This document shows positions 28,534-36,603 of a stretch of 46,686 bases of DNA, piece by piece. Every line of letters begins with the position of its first letter. The first letter of the stretch is position 1. The stretch is from Clostridia bacterium. Lineage in GTDB: Bacteria; Bacillota; Clostridia; UBA1381. The position numbers and the translations under genes are program-made. The notes under the pieces were generated by a model that had not been told where the DNA came from, did no database searches, and was given only the letters and a program-made list of their open reading frames with translations. The DNA lies in contig JAFRDB010000147.1 in NCBI GenBank assembly GCA_017404065.1, positions 1-46,686 on the forward strand. Direction: 5' to 3'.

Positions 28534-30039
28534 ATGGATAAAAATATTAATACCGTAAACAAATACGGCGATTTTATTGTAAACAACAGAAAAAGAGTAA
28601 ATTACTATTTAAACATGGTTTTGTGGGTATTCGTTGCAACAGGACCGGCTTTATATGCCGGAGTCGCAGCGGGGATATTCCATAGCGTTACGTACAGCAC
28701 CTGTATCTGGATCACAGTGGCGATTATAGCGTTATCTGCCATACACCTTCTGCTCAGGAAGAAATTCCCGGGTTCTTTGATCAACAGTATATTTGCGATC
28801 ACGGCTTTGGAGCTGCTGCTTGTTTATATGTCATTTTCTCATATCAGAATTTACATTACATGGTTTCTGGTGCCGATGCTGAGTCTGCTTTATTGCGATA
28901 AGCGTATCTACTATTACGCTTCGGCGCTCAATTATGTGCTTATGTTTATCACAACGTGGATGGTTGCGCCCTATTACGCAGAGATAGGACTGAATTACGA
29001 TACCCCGTTTGTTTATTTTATAGACACAATAAGCGGCCTCACGATCGAAACAATAATAATGTTCTCGTCCGGACTGATAATCGTAAGTCTGACAACACAC
29101 TACTTTAAAGAATTGTTCAATCAATACCGTGTCATAAACGAACACGAAGCGACCTTGAAGGAGAAGATGAGTATTCTCTATTCTATGGCGGAGATATATG
29201 ATAATGTAAATCTTCTGGACTTTACAGACAGTACCGAGACCTCGCTCAGAAGTGAAAAGCAGGAGAAGCATAAAATAGATATGAAAAAACAGACGCATAC
29301 GCTTATGGTCCAGAGGCTGAAAGAAACTGTCGCTGCCGATCAGCTTGAAGAGTTTCTTGCGTTTACAAATATCAAAACCGTGCGGACAAGGCTGTCACAG
29401 AGGAAGATCATAAGTGCCGATTTTCTCGATTCCGTGTCCGGCTGGTTCCGTGCGCAATACATAACCGTTGACTCCACGCTTGACGGCATCCCGAATATCG
29501 TGATATATGTTACGAGAAACATTAACGAGGAAAAGAAGCGGGAGGAACATCTGGTAGAAATATCAAGGACCGATGAAATGACAGGACTTTATAACCGCAG
29601 ATGCTATGAGGAGGATCTCGCAGGATACAGAAGCAGCGGTCTTGATGATGGTTTTGTTCTGTTCTCCATTGATGTGAACGGCTTAAAGGTCGTAAACGAT
29701 ACAAAAGGTCACGCCGCGGGAGATGAGCTTATCAAGGGAGCGGCGGAATGTATTGTTTCCTTGTTTAAAGGGGCGGGAAAGGTCTACAGAGTCGGCGGAG
29801 ACGAGTTTATGGTTATTGCTCATTTGAGCGAACCCGAGGAGATGCGCCGTAAATTAAAGGATATGTCAGCCGAATGGAAAGGAGTATATATAGACAGGTT
29901 ATCGATGTCGGTCGGCTTTGCTGCGCTGAGGGATAATCCTAAAGCGACAATAGATGACCTTGAGCATTTGTCTGACGCGGATATGTATGCGGAAAAGGAT
30001 AGGTATTATAAAGAAAACGGCATAGAAAGACGACGGTAA
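28534..30039 (+). CDS. Membrane-bound diguanylate cyclase (GGDEF)
   Basis: This 501-aa protein has about six N-terminal membrane helices (about 20-185), a linker with a PAS-like stretch (about 235-330) and a C-terminal GGDEF domain with an intact GGDEF signature (421-425) in YRVGGDEFMVIA. RTDEMTGLYNRRCY marks the start of the domain. No RxxD inhibitory site is visible five residues before the signature. It should condense two GTP to c-di-GMP. The ATG at 28534 (after AAAAGGGATA) is chosen over an upstream TTG. The gene lies between two copies of the sugar-regulon control region, so it is probably induced with the sugar genes. Confidence 0.93.
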   Translation: MDKNINTVNKYGDFIVNNRKRVNYYLNMVLWVFVATGPALYAGVAAGIFHSVTYSTCIWITVAIIALSAIHLLLRKKFPGSLINSIFAITALELLLVYMSFSHIRIYITWFLVPMLSLLYCDKRIYYYASALNYVLMFITTWMVAPYYAEIGLNYDTPFVYFIDTISGLTIETIIMFSSGLIIVSLTTHYFKELFNQYRVINEHEATLKEKMSILYSMAEIYDNVNLLDFTDSTETSLRSEKQEKHKIDMKKQTHTLMVQRLKETVAADQLEEFLAFTNIKTVRTRLSQRKIISADFLDSVSGWFRAQYITVDSTLDGIPNIVIYVTRNINEEKKREEHLVEISRTDEMTGLYNRRCYEEDLAGYRSSGLDDGFVLFSIDVNGLKVVNDTKGHAAGDELIKGAAECIVSLFKGAGKVYRVGGDEFMVIAHLSEPEEMRRKLKDMSAEWKGVYIDRLSMSVGFAALRDNPKATIDDLEHLSDADMYAEKDRYYKENGIERRR

Positions 30040-30057
30040 GAAAACCTATCCGGACAC

Positions 30058-30090
30058 AAAAGCAAACAACAAGAGCTTTCGTTTGCTTTT
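30058..30090. terminator. Palindrome after the GGDEF gene, possible terminator
   Basis: Perfect 10-base arms AAAAGCAAAC (30058-30067) and GTTTGCTTTT (30081-30090) enclose 13 bases. It follows the GGDEF stop by 18 bases and could terminate that transcript. Its right arm is also part of the candidate operator, so the left arm may instead extend the operator into a palindrome. Confidence 0.55.
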
Positions 30091-30168
30091 GTAAATGTTA
30101 TACAGCGCTTTCGATTGTTTGTCAACACTTTATTTTCTCTTGACAAGAGAAAATATATGTGCTATAAT
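30076..30168 (+). promoter_or_regulatory. Control region R2 of the transaldolase operon, copy of R1
   Basis: Positions 30076-30136 match 28334-28394 at 52 of 61 positions without gaps. The operator box CTTTCGTTTGCTTTTG (30076-30091) and the second CTTTC box 32 bases later are kept. The plus promoter is TTGACA (30140-30145), 17 bases, TATAAT (30163-30168). The inherited minus-strand pair, TTGACA (30120-30125) and TATAAC (30097-30102), also survives and would fire antisense into the GGDEF gene. Confidence 0.8.
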
Positions 30169-30201
30169 AACTAAAATAAAAATGAAAGGAATTGTTGCGC
30201 T

Positions 30202-30882
30202 ATGAAATATCTTATAGACAGCGGTAATATCAAAGCTATCGAACACATATCGGAGTTTTATCCGATAGAGGGAGTAACGACAAATCCGACTCTTGTTTCA
30301 AAGGAAAAGACGGATTTTCTTCCGCTTATCAAAAAAATACGCTCCATAATAGGCGAGGATGCGGCGCTCCATGTTCAGACAACGGCAAAGACTGCGGAGG
30401 ACATCCTGGAAGAAGCAAGAGGACTGAAAAAAGCAGTTGGCGGTCAGTTTTATGTGAAGATACCCATCAATGAAGAGGGTCTTAAAGCGGCGTCAATGAT
30501 AAAAGCGGAGGGTATAGGCGTAACCATGACCGCGATATTCACCTCACAGCAGGCACTCATAGCGGCGCGTGCCGGCGCGGATTTTGTAGCTCCATACGTA
30601 AACAGACTTGACAATATAAATGCGGACGGAGTAGGGACAGTTGCGGAGATAGCGGAGCTGTTTGATATCTATTCGCTTGACTGCAAGGTTCTTGCGGCAA
30701 GCTTTAAGAACGTAAAGCAAATTTCGGAGACTGCGCTTGCGGGCGCACATTGCGCGACGATATCACCGGAGCTGTTCAGGCAAGCGATCTCTCATCCCAT
30801 GACCGATAACGCGATAGAAGGGTTTGAGCGTGACTGGAAATCGGTATATGGTGAAAAGGGAGTAGGCGATTTTCTCCTTTAA
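30202..30882 (+). CDS. Transaldolase-like fructose-6-phosphate aldolase (FSA/TalC type)
   Basis: This 226-aa class I aldolase matches the short FSA/TalC group. GVTTNPTLVSKE near the N-terminus, the Schiff-base Lys (about 86, in FYVKIPI), GVTMTAIFTSQQA and PYVNRLDN are present. Such enzymes cleave or form ketoses using dihydroxyacetone or transfer a three-carbon unit. ATGAAAGGAATTG places a ribosome site before the ATG. It is transcribed from R2 and followed immediately by the isomerase/epimerase gene. The actual substrate is unknown; the regulon context suggests it cleaves a phosphorylated ketose made by the opposite operon. Confidence 0.9.
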   Translation: MKYLIDSGNIKAIEHISEFYPIEGVTTNPTLVSKEKTDFLPLIKKIRSIIGEDAALHVQTTAKTAEDILEEARGLKKAVGGQFYVKIPINEEGLKAASMIKAEGIGVTMTAIFTSQQALIAARAGADFVAPYVNRLDNINADGVGTVAEIAELFDIYSLDCKVLAASFKNVKQISETALAGAHCATISPELFRQAISHPMTDNAIEGFERDWKSVYGEKGVGDFLL

Positions 30883-31740
30883 ATGAGAATAGGCATAGAA
30901 TTCAACATCTTTAATAGCGGCTACTCTCGGTACGGCGATAAGAAATACATAAAGCTGAAAGAGCACGGGTTCTCTTGTGTTGATTTCAACATGGCAAATA
31001 CCGATACGGCGCTCTATACATCCCCGGAATCGGATAAGCTTTTGCTTCGTGAAAGATCGTTAGCCGATGAAGCCGGCATTGAAATATACCAGGCTCACGG
31101 CCCGTGGAGGTCTCCCCCGAGAGACGTAACGTCCGAGGATCGGGCGGAGCGGATGGATAAAATGAAAAGATCGATCCGTGCAGCGTCGCTGCTCGGCTGT
31201 AAAAACTGGGTGATCCATCCCCTGATGCCGTGTGGGGCAGATGATATGCTCACGGGTAACGAGAAGGGAACTTGGGATATAAACCTCCGGTTTATGAAGG
31301 AGCTGCTTGTCACTGCCAAGGAATACGGCGTTACGATCTGCCTTGAAAATGTGCCGATGGCAAAGTTTTCTATGGCAAAACCGGCTGCGATACTGGCTCT
31401 TGTCAATGAGATCGGTGATGAGAGCTTCAGGATCTGTCTTGATACCGGCCATGTGGCAGTGTTTGATGATCTAACCTTATCTGATGAGGTGAGGCGTCTT
31501 GGTGATAAAATAAAGGTCCTGCATATCCATGATAACAAATGCGGCAAGGATCTGCACCTGATGCCTTATTTTGGTATAATAGATTGGAAAGCGTTTGCGC
31601 GCGCTCTTTATGATATCGGCTTTGACGGCGTATTCTCCCTTGAAACGTCCGTGCCCGCCAACCTGCCGGATGCGCTTTTTGAAAAAAGCAGCATAATGCT
31701 ATATGAGATTGCGGATGAGATCGTAAACGGCAGGAGGTAA
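30883..31740 (+). CDS. Sugar isomerase/epimerase, AP-endonuclease-2-like TIM barrel
   Basis: This 285-aa protein has the fold of xylose-isomerase-like/AP endonuclease family 2 proteins. Metal-ligand candidates are the Glu in ICLENVP, the Asp and His in CLDTGHVAVF, the HIHDN motif and the late Glu in FSLETSVP. Members epimerise or isomerise sugars, inositols and keto acids. It begins directly after the transaldolase stop (TAA then ATG) with no clear ribosome site of its own, so translation is likely coupled. It is the last gene before a repeat block. Confidence 0.87.
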   Translation: MRIGIEFNIFNSGYSRYGDKKYIKLKEHGFSCVDFNMANTDTALYTSPESDKLLLRERSLADEAGIEIYQAHGPWRSPPRDVTSEDRAERMDKMKRSIRAASLLGCKNWVIHPLMPCGADDMLTGNEKGTWDINLRFMKELLVTAKEYGVTICLENVPMAKFSMAKPAAILALVNEIGDESFRICLDTGHVAVFDDLTLSDEVRRLGDKIKVLHIHDNKCGKDLHLMPYFGIIDWKAFARALYDIGFDGVFSLETSVPANLPDALFEKSSIMLYEIADEIVNGRR

Positions 31741-32145
31741 TGGCTGCGGTGGTAGCCCCCAACCCCAACCCGCCCTGCGGGCACCCTGCCCCAAGGCAGG
31801 GACAGCGGAGCAGCGCCGGGAATTTGTGGTAAGGACACGAGTCCCTACCCTGGGGTAGGGGTGGCACGCGACAGCGTGACGGGGTTGGGGTTAACGTCAC
31901 TAGCGAACGAGACAAATCAGTGGTTTTAGTTATAATCTATCGCTGCTGAAAATCCCAACTCAAGTAAGCAAGGCTACGGTGGAGCCCCCAATCCGTCACG
32001 GCTCCTTTCGTCGCCGCGCCACCTTGCCCCGGGGGCAAGGACAGCGGAGCTTCACCGATAACTTGTGGTAAGGACACTAGTCCCTGCCCTGGGGCAGGGG
32101 TGGCACGCGACAGCGTGACGGGGTTGGGGGACGGCGAGCGGTAAC
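31741..32145. repeat. Tandem hairpin-repeat block left of the DUF559 gene
   Basis: Two modules of about 170-190 bp follow one another. Each has a CCCCCAA start, a core such as CCCCAAGGCAGGGACAGCGG, an inverted GGTAGGGGTGGCACGCGACA part and a GGGGTTGGGG end. Between them is a diverged form of the TTATAATCTATCGCTG segment seen at 38240 and 46600. No gene is visible. The first 25 bases (31741-31765) recur exactly at 32569-32593, on the other side of the DUF559 gene. Confidence 0.8.
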
Positions 32146-32168
32146 ATCTACGGAGGATGTAACGGCGT

Positions 32169-32537
32169 ATGCAGAACAGAATTTTTGATAAAAACAGCGA
32201 GCTGTATTCAAGGGCTAATGAAATGCGCCGGAATATGACAAGACACGAAAGACATCTGTGGTTTGACTTTTTAGCACATCATAAATATCGTTGGCGCAGG
32301 CAGCAGGTTATAAACAATTATATAGCTGATTTCTACTGTGCAAAGGCGCGACTTGTGGTTGAGCTTGACGGATCACAGCATTATGATGAGGGCGATATGC
32401 TGTATGATGAGCGGCGCACAGAAAAAATGGCTGGATACGATATACTTGTTTTGCGATTCTCGAACCTGGAGATAGACACAAGATTTCTTGATGTATGTGA
32501 AACAATAGATTATGTTGCTACGACACGAGTGAAGTAG
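32169..32537 (+). CDS. DUF559 (Vsr/endonuclease-like) protein
   Basis: This 122-aa protein matches the DUF559 family, which has the restriction-endonuclease-like fold of Vsr. Family features seen are ARANEMRRNMTRHERHLW, a basic WRRQQ segment, NNYIADFYC, VVELDGSQH (the D and ExD-type metal-binding set) and a C-terminal YDILVLRFSN. DUF559 proteins are suspected nucleases, often found alone near repeats, with no settled role. GGAGG lies 13 bases before the ATG, inside a small ACATC/GATGT hairpin. It is flanked by direct repeats of the dispersed family. Confidence 0.88.
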   Translation: MQNRIFDKNSELYSRANEMRRNMTRHERHLWFDFLAHHKYRWRRQQVINNYIADFYCAKARLVVELDGSQHYDEGDMLYDERRTEKMAGYDILVLRFSNLEIDTRFLDVCETIDYVATTRVK

Positions 32538-32568
32538 AGGGTATTCCTCTTGGGACGGTGAGTAAGTG

Positions 32569-32710
32569 TGGCTGCGGTGGTAGCCCCCAACCCGCCTCGC
32601 AAGCTCGGCACATAGGATGCCAACCCGAGCCAGGATGCCAGGTCGAGCAGGCGGCTTTGCCGCCGACCAGACAGGTCTCGGAGAGACCGACCAGGGCTGC
32701 CCCAGGGTAG
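32569..32710. repeat. Hairpin-repeat block right of the DUF559 gene
   Basis: It begins with the 25-base sequence also found at 31741-31765, then carries a 90-base segment (32615-32704) that recurs inverted at 46476-46565 with a single mismatch. That segment contains two tight hairpins, GGCGGCTTTGCCGCC and GGTCTCGGAGAGACC. It ends in a GGGTAGGGACA core related to the other copies. No gene is visible. Confidence 0.85.
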
Positions 32711-32800
32711 GGACACAGCAGAGCAGCGTATGCGAAAAAGATCATTATATATAAAGTATAATATATAAGTATAAAAATAAAGTGAAAGGAATTGATGTTC

Positions 32801-35800
32801 ATGACAATGAAAAAGCGGTTAGCTGCAATTTTATCGGTTGCAATGCTTGCGGCCTCAGGCCCTTGCGCCTATGTATCGGTGCACGCGGAGGGGAGCGGGC
32901 AGATCAAAAACATAATTTATCTCATTCCTGACGGAGGCGGATATCCTCTTTATGATTTTGCCAATCTGGTAAAGGAAGCGGGCGGATTCAATCCCGAAAA
33001 ATTCCCGAACAAAACTCCTACCGAGCAAGGCCCCATGAGCCTGCGCGCGCAGCTTGCGGGAAGTGTTACGACCAAGTCCGCATCAAGCACCGTTACAGAC
33101 TCTGCGGCGGCGGGAACGGCTTTGTCATCGGGCTATAAGACCATTAACGGTTATGTCGGTATCGACAAAAAAACGGTGCCGAAGGCAAATCTTGTTGAGG
33201 CTGCCGAATCCGTAGGCAAGGCAACGGGAATTATTTCTACATATCATTGGTCGCACGCGACACCGGCTGCATTCACGGCTCATGCAATAGACAGAGGCGA
33301 TGATTTCAACATTTATCAGCAGATAGAAAACAAAGACCTTGAGGTCGTTCTCGGTGTAGGCTACGGAATGGTATCTCAATATGCTACCATACAAAATGCC
33401 ATAGACAACGGCTATACCATTGTTGAGACCAAAGAGGATATGTTAAATGTTAAACCCGGCGACAGGATCTGGGGAAACGTTGCCGAAACGACCTATCCTT
33501 ATGACGTAGATCTCGGCCCAACACAGCCGACGCTGGCGGAAATGACAGCCGGCGCGATAACGGCTCTTTCAGGAGACCCGGACGGCTTCTTCCTTATGGT
33601 CGAGGGCGGCAAGGTCGATACGGGCGGACACAGCAACGATGCCCGTACATCAACAAGCGAATACCTCGCTTTTGACGCGGCATTCAAAACCGCATTGGAT
33701 TTTGCAAAGGGACGCACGGACACGGTCGTAGTCGGTTCTCCCGACCATAACACGGGCGGACTCCATATACCGGAAGACCCAACAGCTGCAGTCGCAGAAG
33801 TATGTGAGGGTATAAAGCCGGCAGATCTTACCTGGGATTCATTCAGCCACACAGGCGACAATGTTCCGGTATGGATCTATGTTCCCGAGGGCGTGTCCAC
33901 GGTAGAGGGCATGAGCCCTGTCCTCGGAGACACTCCGAGCACACGCGAGGATTACATAATCGATAATACCGCTATTGCGCCCTGGTGCGCCGACCTCATC
34001 GGCGTTGACCTTAACGCTTTATCGGACGAGCTTTTTGTAGACGTGACAAATATAGGAAAATACAGTGCGCTTACAAGAAAATTCACCTTCAATAACGGTG
34101 ATAAATACATATACGCAAATCAGGACGAATACTATAAGGACGGCGTAAGGATACCTACAGACGGCAGGACATCGGTCTATGTCGGCAACAAATTCTATGT
34201 CCCTGCCGAAATTATAGAGGAAGAGGACTGGAACCATGTTTCGGAAGCGGATGCGGGTGACGGAATAACAGGAAAAGGCTCTGCCTCCGATCCGTATATA
34301 CTTGACGACGCATACGATTTCATGGAATTTACAGGTAACCTGAACAACGGAAATCAATACAGAGGTAAATTCGTACGCCAGATGGCGGACATAGACCTCA
34401 CAGGCATCCCCGAGTATCAAGGCGCTCTCTGCAGTGAAACCGCTGTTTTTAAGGGCGTATATGACGGACACGGAAACAAGATAAAGGTCGATATAACAAC
34501 GGATCAGGATGCTGCTGTTTTCCCGAAGCTGGCCGGCATCGAGCAGGGTGACGGCACCTATAACGGCGGCGTTCTTATGAACGTGGGTATAGAAGGAAAC
34601 ATCACATCCACGAAAGAAAACGGCTATGCAACGGGAATGGCATATTATGTAGGTGTAGGCGCTAAAATAGCCAACTGCTACTCCAATGCTAATGTTCAGG
34701 CTGCGTATGCCGCGGGTCTTGCCGCATATAATATGGGATATATCGGAAACTGCTCCTTCTGCGGATCATTAACAGGCAGCAAAGGAAAGATCCCTATCGC
34801 TTCAAACAGGGGCGATTATGCTTATGAATTCCAGGAGTGCTTCTTCTTAAAGAGTTTAGGCGCAAATGAATTTGACGGTCAAGGAGTTATACGTTTGACC
34901 GAGGAACAGGCAAAAACACTTGCGGCAAAAAGACTCAACGATAACCGCAAGGGACTTGCAAAGAAGCTTGGTTACAGCGACTCAAATATTATGGTTTACT
35001 GGACGAATGAATACGGCTATCCGGAGCAGTATATCCCGCTGCCGGTCGTTGACAGTGTAACGGTAACGCCGAGCAGCGCGGTCGTGGATAAGGGCGACGG
35101 GCTTTTGCTCACGGCAAAGGTAACGGGTCAGTACAATCCCTCGCTTGAGGTCGTATGGTCGATAGAGGGTGAAGTTTCGGCGGGAACGACCGTTGCCTCC
35201 GACGGCTTCCTCGTAGTCGATAAGAACGAGACCGCAAAAACCTTCGATGTCATGGCAAAATCCCATCAGGATGGCGGTATGGCTGCTATCGCAACGATAA
35301 CCGTCGGCGAAAACACGATTTCGGAGCCTGACGGCACACGTGCCCGTCCGTATCCTATTGCATCGGCGGAGGACTTCAAAGCGCTTTCCGACGGTATGAT
35401 CGAGGGCAATGATTATTCGGGTATTTATTTCAGACAGACGAAAGACATTGATCTGTCCGGTCTTGAAGGCTATACGGGCGTTGGCAGCAGCGAGACCTTC
35501 GCGGGCTTCTATGACGCAAAGGGGCATACGATAAATATCGATATCACCTCCGATGCGGACAGATGCCTGTTCCCATACTTAACAGGAACGATAATAAATC
35601 TCGGCGTAACGGGAAGCGTTAAGAATACATCCGGCGCGGGCGGTATTTGTACATCCGTCAAGGAGGGCGGAAGGGTCGTAAACTGCTGGACAAACGCATA
35701 CATAGAAGGCGAAAATCCGGGCGGTATCACACCGGTAAACTACGGCTCGATCGCTAACTGCTTCTTCTCGGGAACACTTAAGGCGACATCGGGTAAAGCC

Positions 35801-36286
35801 ACGGAAATTGCGGTCAGGACAGAGGGCTCGGTAGACCGCAGCAACTACTATATCGGTGAAGAATACATCCCAAGCTCACACAACAACATGGTAACGGTGG
35901 ATCAGCTCAAGGATGAGGTCGTAAGCGGGCTTAATATCGGTATCACCAATATGGCAAAAGCCACGAAGCTGGCAGCAAGTGATCTGTCCACATGGTATTA
36001 TGTAGACGGAGTTTTAAGCTTCAGCCGCGAAAGCGCCCACAAGGAAAACACAATGACGGTAGACCCCGAAACTCTTACAGTGACCCTTTCCGGCGATGAG
36101 ATCACGGGAGATGTAAATGCGGCAATGTATAGCGCTGACGGGAGGATGATCGAGATCAGGCAATATCCGGCATCGGAGACGGTCGAGGTCGGGTTTGACA
36201 ATGCCACAGAGAATACAGAGATAAAGATAATGTGGTGGAACGGAAATATGTACCCGATGTGCGAAGCCGAAACGATAAAAAAATAA
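32801..36286 (+). CDS. Secreted multidomain alkaline phosphatase
   Basis: This protein of about 1161 aa has a signal peptide (KKRLAAILSVAMLAASGP, cleavage near the HAEG region). The alkaline phosphatase domain (about 35-410) has metal and catalytic motifs YLIPDGGG, the nucleophile Ser101 in VTDSAAAG, ATPAAFTAHAIDRG, EGGKVDTGGHSND and SPDHNTGGL. Then come a copper-amine-oxidase-N-like stretch (about 430-470), two GLUG-like beta-helix regions (about 500-690 and 850-1020) and a Big2-like domain (about 755-840). It is far larger than E. coli PhoA (about 470 aa), so the extra modules probably tether it to the cell surface or polymers. The ATG at 32801 best fits the AAAGGA spacing; 32795 and 32807 are alternatives. 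No cell-wall sorting motif was seen. Confidence 0.92.
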   Translation: MTMKKRLAAILSVAMLAASGPCAYVSVHAEGSGQIKNIIYLIPDGGGYPLYDFANLVKEAGGFNPEKFPNKTPTEQGPMSLRAQLAGSVTTKSASSTVTDSAAAGTALSSGYKTINGYVGIDKKTVPKANLVEAAESVGKATGIISTYHWSHATPAAFTAHAIDRGDDFNIYQQIENKDLEVVLGVGYGMVSQYATIQNAIDNGYTIVETKEDMLNVKPGDRIWGNVAETTYPYDVDLGPTQPTLAEMTAGAITALSGDPDGFFLMVEGGKVDTGGHSNDARTSTSEYLAFDAAFKTALDFAKGRTDTVVVGSPDHNTGGLHIPEDPTAAVAEVCEGIKPADLTWDSFSHTGDNVPVWIYVPEGVSTVEGMSPVLGDTPSTREDYIIDNTAIAPWCADLIGVDLNALSDELFVDVTNIGKYSALTRKFTFNNGDKYIYANQDEYYKDGVRIPTDGRTSVYVGNKFYVPAEIIEEEDWNHVSEADAGDGITGKGSASDPYILDDAYDFMEFTGNLNNGNQYRGKFVRQMADIDLTGIPEYQGALCSETAVFKGVYDGHGNKIKVDITTDQDAAVFPKLAGIEQGDGTYNGGVLMNVGIEGNITSTKENGYATGMAYYVGVGAKIANCYSNANVQAAYAAGLAAYNMGYIGNCSFCGSLTGSKGKIPIASNRGDYAYEFQECFFLKSLGANEFDGQGVIRLTEEQAKTLAAKRLNDNRKGLAKKLGYSDSNIMVYWTNEYGYPEQYIPLPVVDSVTVTPSSAVVDKGDGLLLTAKVTGQYNPSLEVVWSIEGEVSAGTTVASDGFLVVDKNETAKTFDVMAKSHQDGGMAAIATITVGENTISEPDGTRARPYPIASAEDFKALSDGMIEGNDYSGIYFRQTKDIDLSGLEGYTGVGSSETFAGFYDAKGHTINIDITSDADRCLFPYLTGTIINLGVTGSVKNTSGAGGICTSVKEGGRVVNCWTNAYIEGENPGGITPVNYGSIANCFFSGTLKATSGKATEIAVRTEGSVDRSNYYIGEEYIPSSHNNMVTVDQLKDEVVSGLNIGITNMAKATKLAASDLSTWYYVDGVLSFSRESAHKENTMTVDPETLTVTLSGDEITGDVNAAMYSADGRMIEIRQYPASETVEVGFDNATENTEIKIMWWNGNMYPMCEAETIKK

Positions 36287-36301
36287 ACGGTTTTGCCGGG
36301 G

Positions 36302-36458
36302 AATTTCAGTTTATCGGGGAGTGTCAACTCCCCCCGGCGCTATTGCGCCGACCCCCTCAAGAGGGGGTCAAGTATCGGTGTACCACAATTCTTGCCTCCC
36401 TCTTGAGGGAGGTGGCAGCCCGTAAGGGCTGACGGAGGGAGTCCGACAAACTGAAATT
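36302..36458. repeat. 157-bp miniature element with terminal inverted repeats
   Basis: The ends AATTTCAGTTTATCGG (36302-36317) and its inverted partner (36443-36458) match at 15 of 16 positions. Inside are hairpins built from CGGCGCTATTGCGCCG, CCCCCTCAAGAGGGGG and GCAGCCCGTAAGGGCTG. The same terminal motif occurs at the inner edges of the copies near 22500 and 37990. The remainder of the 36287-36603 gap is A/T-rich leader sequence for the next gene. Confidence 0.75.
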
Positions 36459-36540
36459 TATATGAATAAACCCCGCTTTTTCGACATATCAACCAAAGCC
36501 ATTAGGAAAATTACTCACCTAATTAGGCAAAATAATCATA

Positions 36541-36569
36541 TTTAAATTTAAAATAAATAGTGTTATAAT
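36541..36569 (+). promoter_or_regulatory. Possible promoter of the 36604 secreted-protein gene
   Basis: A good TATAAT (36564-36569) is preceded at 17 bases by TTTAAA (36541-36546), a weak -35. It lies 34 bases before the start codon. Confidence 0.4.
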
Positions 36570-36603
36570 AAAGATACAAATTTTAATTAAAGGAGGAATT
36601 TTT

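Noticed and set aside
22641-31740. Sulfoquinovose transaldolase (sulfo-TAL) pathway
   Set aside because: A sugar isomerase and transaldolase are present, but sulfoquinovosidase, sulfolactaldehyde enzymes and an exporter are missing, and a sugar kinase and SIS isomerase argue for phosphorylated intermediates.
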